NCBI GenBank assembly: GCA_030524065.1
Contig: JAUNHF010000048.1
Span: 1-9,910 of the forward strand
DNA from: Deinococcus sp.
GTDB taxonomy: Bacteria > Deinococcota > Deinococci > Deinococcales > Deinococcaceae
Direction of reading: 5' to 3'
DNA: 9,910 nucleotides
Shown here in pieces: positions 6,257-9,910 of this stretch. The notes below the pieces were generated by a model that saw only the letters and a list, made by a program, of their open reading frames with translations, had not been told where the DNA came from and searched no databases. Each line of letters begins with the position of its first letter. Within the stretch, counting starts at the first letter, position 1. Position numbers and translations under genes: made by a program.

Positions 6257-6721
6257 ATGACCTACCAACGAGACGAACTGGGCGAATTCAGCAGTGTGGT
6301 GTGCTTCAAGGCCGTGATTACCGGCGTAGAAGACACCCTGGGCAAAGACGGCGCTGGCGTGGTGTTTACCCGCGCCGGCAAAGTGCGCGGCGGCAACCTG
6401 GCCCGTGAACTGGGCGTGGCCGGCACCAACGCACCGATTGATGAGCTGGCCGCCAAGCTGGACGGCGCCATCGGTAAGGAAGGCACCTGCCTGGCTTCGG
6501 TCAAGAGCGTGCGCGAAGAAGGTGGCAAGATCATCGTGGACACCACCGATACGGTGTGCTCTGCCGGTGAAGAGCAGGGGTCCGACCGCAACTGCACCTT
6601 TACGATGGGGGCCATCTGGGGTGCGCTGGAAGCGATTACCGGCAAAACCTACCTGGGCGAGCAGACCCAGAGCGTGCTGCGCGGCGGTCAGTTTGACCGC
6701 TTTGAGTTCGAGGAACTCTAA
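6257..6721 (+). CDS. V4R-like small-molecule-binding domain protein (degenerate), partner of the Roadblock protein
   Basis: The 154-aa product carries a pattern I read as a V4R (4-vinyl reductase-like) domain: AGKVRGGNLARELG (40-53) like the family AGxxxGxxLAxxLG, a helix with an ELAAKL core (63-68), VDTTDTVCSAG (94-104), and the diagnostic NCTFTMGAIWGALEAITGK (112-130), followed by a final EF-rich strand. V4R domains bind small hydrophobic ligands or metals and often occur near Roadblock and GTPase genes in archaea and bacteria. Here the two C-terminal cysteines of the usual E-x-x-C-x-x-x-G-x-x-x-C-x-F motif are replaced (QSVLRGGQFDRFEF). Cys16, Cys78, Cys101 and Cys113 remain. The ATG at 6257 stands 6 nt from AAAAAGGAG; the ATG at 6251 abuts that site and is rejected. 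Family assignment is by eye. Confidence 0.62.
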   Translation: MTYQRDELGEFSSVVCFKAVITGVEDTLGKDGAGVVFTRAGKVRGGNLARELGVAGTNAPIDELAAKLDGAIGKEGTCLASVKSVREEGGKIIVDTTDTVCSAGEEQGSDRNCTFTMGAIWGALEAITGKTYLGEQTQSVLRGGQFDRFEFEEL

Positions 6722-6743
6722 GTCCAACAGTCTGAGCAATGAA

Positions 6744-6787
6744 AAAGGGTCTAGGGGGATGATTCCCTTAGACCCTTTGATTTTATT
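6744..6787. terminator. Strong bidirectional intrinsic terminator between the Roadblock operon and glyA
   Basis: AAAGGGTCTA (6744-6753) pairs with TAGACCCTTT (6769-6778) over 10 bp. The stem continues with a G-T pair and GGGA/TCCC with one bulged G, and is capped by TGAT. The plus side runs into GATTTTATT; the minus side gives TTTTTCATTG. It therefore ends both the V4R-like gene (stop 6721) and glyA (stop 6797). Confidence 0.92.
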
Positions 6788-6796
6788 GGCGCTCTC

Positions 6797-8014
6797 TTAG
6801 GGCATCGGGAAGCTGCCGGCGAACTCGTGGACTTCGGCCTTCACGTCCTCGCCCTTGAGCGCCCGGTCAATCAGCTCGGCCACCTTGGGCATGTGCGCTT
6901 CGGTCATGCCGCGTGTGGTGACAGCGGGCGTACCGATACGGATGCCGCCGCCGTGCAGGATTTTCTCGGTGTCGTAAGGCAGGGTGGACTTGGAGATGGT
7001 AATAAAGTTCGCGTCCAGCGCCCGCGTCGCCTTGGTGCCGTTGAGGCCCTGGGGGCGCAGGTCCACCAGGAACATGTGGTTGTCGGTGCCGCCGGTCACG
7101 ATGCGGTAGCCGCGCTCTTCCATCGCGGCGGCCAGGGCCTGGGCGTTTTTGATGATCTGCGCGGCGTAGTCCTTGAATGCGGGCTGGAGCGCTTCACCAA
7201 AGGCCACAGCTTTGCCGGCGATGACGTGTTCCAGCGGCCCGCCCTGATGACCGGGGAAGATGGCACGGTCAATCTTGGCGCCCAGTTCCGGGTCGTTGGA
7301 CAGCAGCAGGCCCGAGCGGGGGCCGCGCAGGGTCTTGTGGGTGGTGGTCGCCACGATGTGGGCGTGCGGCACCGGGTTGGGGTGCAGGCCGGCGGCCACC
7401 AGTCCGGCGATGTGCGCGATGTCGGCGAACAGGTAGGCGCCCACTTCGTCGGCAATTTCGCGGAAGGCCGCAAAGTCAATCTGCCGGCTGTAAGCGCTGG
7501 CCCCGGCGATGATCATCTTGGGTCGGTGCTCCAGGGCCAGGGCGCGCACGCCGGCCATGTCCAGAAGTTCGGTCTGCTCATCTACCTTGTAGCCCACGAT
7601 CTTGAAGCGCTTGCCGCTGAAGTTTACCGGGCTGCCGTGCGTGAGGTGCCCGCCGTGGCTGAGGTCCATGCCCATAACAGTGTCGCCTTCTTCCAGCAGC
7701 GCGGCGTACACGGCGATGTTGGCGCTGGACCCTGAGTGCGGCTGCACGTTGGCCCACTCGGCTCCGAACAGTTCGCAGGCGCGGTCAATCGCCAGCTGCT
7801 CGATCTGGTCAATCACTTCGCAGCCGCCGTACCAGCGCTTGCCGGGGTAGCCCTCGGCGTACTTGTTGGTGGCGATGCTGCCCACGGCTTCGCGCACGGC
7901 GGCCGAGGTGAAGTTCTCGGAGGCGATCAGCTCCAGGCCCAGGCGCTGGCGCTCGGCTTCCTGCTGAATCAGATCAAAGACGGTCTGGTCCTTCTGCTGT
8001 AGTGGTGTGGTCAT
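6797..8014 (-). CDS. glyA: Serine hydroxymethyltransferase
   Basis: This PLP enzyme interconverts serine and glycine with transfer of a one-carbon unit to tetrahydrofolate, supplying glycine and methylene-THF for purine, thymidylate and methionine synthesis in the cytosol. The 405-aa length is typical. Landmarks: LIASENFTS (29-37), [21 protein letters not shown] (49-69), QPHSGSSAN (91-99), [11 protein letters not shown] (117-127), [10 protein letters not shown] (196-205) with the PLP-ring Asp198 and His201, and the Schiff-base lysine Lys227 in [15 protein letters not shown]. No key residue is missing. The ATG has no well-spaced Shine-Dalgarno (GGAG lies only 2 nt away), but an extended -10 box ends 6 nt upstream, so the mRNA is probably leaderless. 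The gene lies 137 nt downstream of the antiporter on the same strand. Confidence 0.97.
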   Translation of the reverse strand: MTTPLQQKDQTVFDLIQQEAERQRLGLELIASENFTSAAVREAVGSIATNKYAEGYPGKRWYGGCEVIDQIEQLAIDRACELFGAEWANVQPHSGSSANIAVYAALLEEGDTVMGMDLSHGGHLTHGSPVNFSGKRFKIVGYKVDEQTELLDMAGVRALALEHRPKMIIAGASAYSRQIDFAAFREIADEVGAYLFADIAHIAGLVAAGLHPNPVPHAHIVATTTHKTLRGPRSGLLLSNDPELGAKIDRAIFPGHQGGPLEHVIAGKAVAFGEALQPAFKDYAAQIIKNAQALAAAMEERGYRIVTGGTDNHMFLVDLRPQGLNGTKATRALDANFITISKSTLPYDTEKILHGGGIRIGTPAVTTRGMTEAHMPKVAELIDRALKGEDVKAEVHEFAGSFPMP

Positions 8015-8020
8015 TGCTCC

Positions 8021-8029
8021 ACGCTAGCA
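8021..8029 (-). promoter_or_regulatory. Extended -10 promoter for leaderless glyA mRNA
   Basis: Read on the minus strand, this is TGC-TAGCGT, an extended -10 (TGn-TANNNT) that ends 6 nt before the glyA ATG at 8014. An extended -10 can work without a -35 box, and none is seen. The spacing places the transcription start at or next to the start codon, the same geometry as at ispF and the leader ORF at 9770. Confidence 0.55.
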
Positions 8030-8054
8030 CCTGCCCCGCCCGGCGCGGCCGGCG

Positions 8055-8075
8055 ATGTCCCCTCACGGTAGACAT
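8055..8075. repeat. Inverted repeat ATGTC-N11-GACAT upstream of glyA
   Basis: Two 5-bp arms (8055-8059 and 8071-8075) are separated by 11 bp, a centre-to-centre distance of 16 bp, in the 137-nt gap between the antiporter stop and glyA. The place, about 30 nt upstream of the extended -10, is suitable for an operator or activator site. Arms this short can arise by chance. Confidence 0.25.
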
Positions 8076-8151
8076 GGCCCGGTCTGCCGTGGGGCAGCCC
8101 CCAGAAGGGCCGTGTTCAGGCCAGTCCCACGCAGGCTGCTGGCCGGGGAGG

Positions 8152-9615
8152 TCAGGCCGGGGCCTGTAGACAGCGGCGCAACTCGTCCAGCTCGCTGGGC
8201 TTTGCCAGCACCAGCAGGCTGTCGCCGCCGCGCAGCTCGGTGGGGCCTTTGGGCACCAGGTATTCACCCTGGCGGTGGACCAACATGATCAGCGCTTCTT
8301 CGGGCAGTGGCAGGTCCATGATCATGGCGCCGTCGGCGGAGCTGCCGCTGCCCACTTCGACCTCGACCATGTCGTTCTTGCCGCGCCCGGTGGGGGTAAA
8401 GGTGATGGGATGGCTGGCCGGCGTCACAAAGGCCCGGCGCACGCCCAGCAGCCGCGCCACCTGCGGCAAGGTGGTGCCCTGTAGCAACACGCTGGTCAGC
8501 ACCATAAAAAACACCACGTTGAACAGGCTCTGGGCGTGCGGGACCCCGGCCAGCAGCGGAAAGGTCGCCAGCACGATAGGCACGGCGCCGCGCAGGCCCA
8601 CCCAGGCCACCATGCTCACCTCGCGCAGGGGCATCCCAAATGGCAGCAGCGAGGCGAACACCGCCACCGGCCGCGCCAAAAACACCAGCGCCAGGGCCGC
8701 CAGCATCGCCGCGCCCGCAGTGGGCAGCAGTTCGTGCGGGTTGACCAGCAGGCCCAGCGTCAGGAACATCACGACCTGCATCAGCCACGACAGGCCATCG
8801 TGAAAGGAAATCAGGCTGCGTTTGTGCGTAAAGGTGGCGTTGCCGATAATCACCCCGGCGATGTACACCGCCAGGAATCCGCTGCCGCCCACCACCGCCG
8901 TGCCCCCAAAAATCATCAGGGCGACCGCGATGGTCAGTACCGGATAAAGGCCCTCAAATTGCAGCGGCAGCCGCCGCAGGGTGCGCAGGCCCAGCCGCCC
9001 CAGCACGAAGCCCAGCACCGCACCGATCAGCATCTGCCGGACGAACAGCGGCACGATGCCGGCCACGCCCAGTTCCGGCTGCGCGATCAGCGTCAGGATG
9101 CCCACGGTCAGGAACACCGCCATCGGGTCGTTGCCGCCGGACTCAAATTCCAGCAGCGGCGCGATGTCGCCCTTGAGGGCCAGCTGCCGCTCTTTGAGCA
9201 CCGAAAACACGGCGCTGGCGTCGGTCGAGCTGACGATAGCTCCCAGCAGCCAGGCCGTCAGCCACGGCATGTGGAGCACGTAGTGGGCGAACGCGGCCAT
9301 GATGCCTGCGGTCACCAGCACGCCCAGGGTGGCAAGCACCAGGCCACGGGCCACCACCGGCCGCGTCTCGCGCCAGTCGGTGCTCAGGCCCCCCTGAAAC
9401 AGAATGAAGCACAGCGCCAGCGTGCCCAGGCCCTGCGCCAGCGCGTAATTGCTGAATTCGATGCCCAGTCCGTCGCTGCCAGACAGCATTCCTACGCCCA
9501 GAAACAGCAGCAGTCCCGGCACTCCCAGCCGGCCCCCGACCCGCCCCACCACCAGGCTGACCAGCAGCAGCAGGCCGGTAATCAGCAGCAGCAGTTCGAC
9601 GTTATGGGTCACCAC
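8152..9615 (-). CDS. NhaP2/CvrA-type potassium (cation)/proton antiporter, CPA1 family
   Basis: This 487-aa inner-membrane protein exchanges protons for K+ or Na+ and probably serves in pH, volume or ion homeostasis. About twelve hydrophobic segments cover residues 5-395. Conserved CPA1 features are GAIVSSTDASAVFSVL (125-140) with the TD pair, FESGGNDPMAVFLT (157-170) with the Asn162-Asp163 ion site, and WVGLRGAVPIVLA (338-350). The cytosolic tail (about 410-487) resembles a TrkA-C/RCK_C ligand-binding domain (ALIMLVHRQGEYLVPKG, DSLLVLAK). E. coli NhaP2 (578 aa) has a further C-terminal part absent here. The start is one of two tandem GTG codons (9615 or 9612), with AAGG about 7 nt upstream of the first. 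Cation specificity cannot be read from sequence. It may be co-transcribed with glyA, since no terminator lies between them. Confidence 0.92.
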   Translation of the reverse strand: MVTHNVELLLLITGLLLLVSLVVGRVGGRLGVPGLLLFLGVGMLSGSDGLGIEFSNYALAQGLGTLALCFILFQGGLSTDWRETRPVVARGLVLATLGVLVTAGIMAAFAHYVLHMPWLTAWLLGAIVSSTDASAVFSVLKERQLALKGDIAPLLEFESGGNDPMAVFLTVGILTLIAQPELGVAGIVPLFVRQMLIGAVLGFVLGRLGLRTLRRLPLQFEGLYPVLTIAVALMIFGGTAVVGGSGFLAVYIAGVIIGNATFTHKRSLISFHDGLSWLMQVVMFLTLGLLVNPHELLPTAGAAMLAALALVFLARPVAVFASLLPFGMPLREVSMVAWVGLRGAVPIVLATFPLLAGVPHAQSLFNVVFFMVLTSVLLQGTTLPQVARLLGVRRAFVTPASHPITFTPTGRGKNDMVEVEVGSGSSADGAMIMDLPLPEEALIMLVHRQGEYLVPKGPTELRGGDSLLVLAKPSELDELRRCLQAPA

Positions 9616-9733
9616 ACCATGACCTTACCGTATGTCGTGCTGGCCGCGCTCCCCTGGCCGGGGCGAAGCGGGGTGCGCGAGCAGCAAAGGCCGGCTCTGA
9701 CGCCCCGTGCCCCGGCGCCGGCCCACGCTGTCC

Positions 9734-9762
9734 TTGCAGTGGGCTGCACCAACCGCTAGCCT
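9734..9762 (+). promoter_or_regulatory. Promoter for a leaderless small ORF/attenuator transcript
   Basis: TTGCAG (9734-9739) and TAGCCT (9757-9762) are 17 nt apart, and the -10 box is followed by 7 nt and then ATG at 9770. The spacing is ideal for a start site on the ATG. The hexamers match consensus at the TTG and at TA...T. The existence of a plus-strand promoter here is independently required by the terminator at 9842-9881. Confidence 0.55.
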
Positions 9763-9769
9763 GAACCGC

Positions 9770-9823
9770 ATGACCCCAGGCCGGACCTTACTTTCGCCAT
9801 TTTTCAGGAACCGGGAAATGTAG
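9770..9823 (+). CDS. Candidate 17-aa leader peptide (leaderless) of a transcription attenuator
   Basis: ATG at 9770 opens 17 codons ending in TAG: MTPGRTLLSPFFRNREM. The ATG lies exactly where transcription should begin, so no Shine-Dalgarno is needed or present. Codon use differs sharply from the neighbouring genes: TTA, CTT, TTT and AGG are rare in this GC-rich DNA and all occur within seven codons. The Phe-Phe pair (TTT TTC, 9800-9805) lies in arm 1 of a switchable RNA, and the stop follows directly after arm 2. This layout suits a peptide whose translation rate, rather than its product, is the signal. Phe is the best candidate effector and Leu (TTA CTT) the alternative. The ORF could instead be incidental to a small RNA. 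Confidence 0.45.
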   Translation: MTPGRTLLSPFFRNREM

Positions 9824-9881
9824 TTGCCAGAAGTGGCCTGCATTTCCCCGCTGACGTAGAGGCTGGCGGGGAAATTTTTTT
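9798..9881 (+). promoter_or_regulatory. Four-arm transcription attenuator (antiterminator/terminator switch)
   Basis: Arm 1 CATTTTTC (9798-9805) can pair with arm 2 GGGAAATG (9813-9820): 8 pairs, two of them G-U, over a 7-nt loop. Arm 2 can instead pair perfectly with CATTTCCC of arm 3 (9841-9848), with a nested GCCA/TGGC hairpin in the loop. Arm 3 (9842-9851) can pair with arm 4 GCGGGGAAAT (9866-9875), the terminator. A ribosome paused on the Phe codons would mask arm 1, free arm 2 and favour the 2:3 antiterminator; a ribosome reaching the stop would cover arm 2 and allow termination. The regulated gene lies beyond the right edge. Confidence 0.5.
9842..9881 (+). terminator. Intrinsic terminator (plus strand) of the leader
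   Basis: ATTTCCCCGC pairs perfectly with GCGGGGAAAT over 10 bp around a 14-nt loop, followed by seven T residues (9875-9881). On the minus strand there is no T-tract after the stem, so it works on plus-strand transcripts only. No plus-strand gene between 6721 and this point can use it except the small ORF at 9770. CTGGCG (9863-9868) can also pair with CGCCAG (9885-9890), which would compete with the terminator 3' arm. Confidence 0.85.
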
Positions 9882-9910
9882 GATCGCCAGTCGGCGGGGT
9901 CCATCTTTAT

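Noticed and set aside
6827..7735. Plus-strand 302-codon frame opposite glyA
   Set aside because: Antisense shadow of a certain gene; Gly/Val/His/Gln-rich and without a ribosome binding site.
8040..8151. Terminator between the antiporter gene and glyA
   Set aside because: A CTGCC/GGCAG hairpin is present near 8083-8098, but no T-tract follows on the minus strand, so I do not call it.
8536..9759. Plus-strand 407-codon frame opposite the antiporter
   Set aside because: Extremely rich in Gln, His, Arg and Ala, the mirror of a membrane protein coding strand; no start signals.
9625..9843. Minus-strand 72-codon ORF upstream of the antiporter
   Set aside because: No ribosome binding site, no recognisable features, and it overlaps the leader/attenuator elements on the other strand, which have better support.
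1..9910. Radiation/desiccation response motif (TTATG...CATAA type), CRISPR arrays, tRNA or IS ends
   Set aside because: I looked for these by eye on both strands and found no convincing match.

Overview
The window is GC-rich DNA whose gene content, protein sequences and promoter style point to Deinococcus or a close relative (Deinococcota). I base this on the look of the proteins (IspF, GlyA, omega, TamB-like) and on start codons that sit 6-7 nt downstream of TANNNT -10 boxes, the leaderless arrangement known to be abundant in Deinococcus. Species cannot be named from the sequence alone. I see no tRNA, rRNA, CRISPR array, insertion sequence or phage gene; most of the window is ordinary chromosome.

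Layout, left to right. Positions 1-2820 (minus strand) hold the first 940 codons of a very large TamB/DUF490-like envelope protein that runs off the left edge. A 326-nt gap with weak promoter candidates separates it from a plus-strand cluster: a secreted 178-aa protein of unknown function (3147-3683), ispF of the MEP isoprenoid pathway (3738-4223), and an overlapping TrmL/YibK-type tRNA 2'-O-methyltransferase gene (4216-4692). A hairpin at 4746-4781 closes this cluster against rpoZ (4807-5106, minus), which encodes the RNA polymerase omega subunit. rpoZ is divergent from a cysteine-free ArsR-type regulator (5337-5663). Next comes a two-gene operon (5868-6721) of a Roadblock/LC7 protein and a protein that resembles a degenerate V4R domain, ended by a strong bidirectional terminator (6744-6787). 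It converges on glyA (6797-8014, minus), which lies downstream of a NhaP2/CvrA-type cation/proton antiporter gene (8152-9615, minus).

The most interesting part is the last 180 nt. On the plus strand, a -35/-10 pair with a 17-nt spacer (9734-9762) places a transcription start on or next to the ATG of a 17-codon ORF (9770-9823). The ORF is followed by a canonical intrinsic terminator (9842-9881) that no annotated plus-strand gene can account for. Four arms in this leader can form mutually exclusive 1:2, 2:3 and 3:4 hairpins, as in trp- or phe-type transcription attenuators, and arm 1 contains two consecutive Phe codons. I read this as a candidate leaderless leader peptide plus attenuator controlling an unseen gene to the right. 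The second point of interest is the Roadblock + V4R-like pair, a possible small-molecule/GTPase signalling module. Housekeeping functions (translation, one-carbon metabolism, isoprenoids, transcription) make up the rest.
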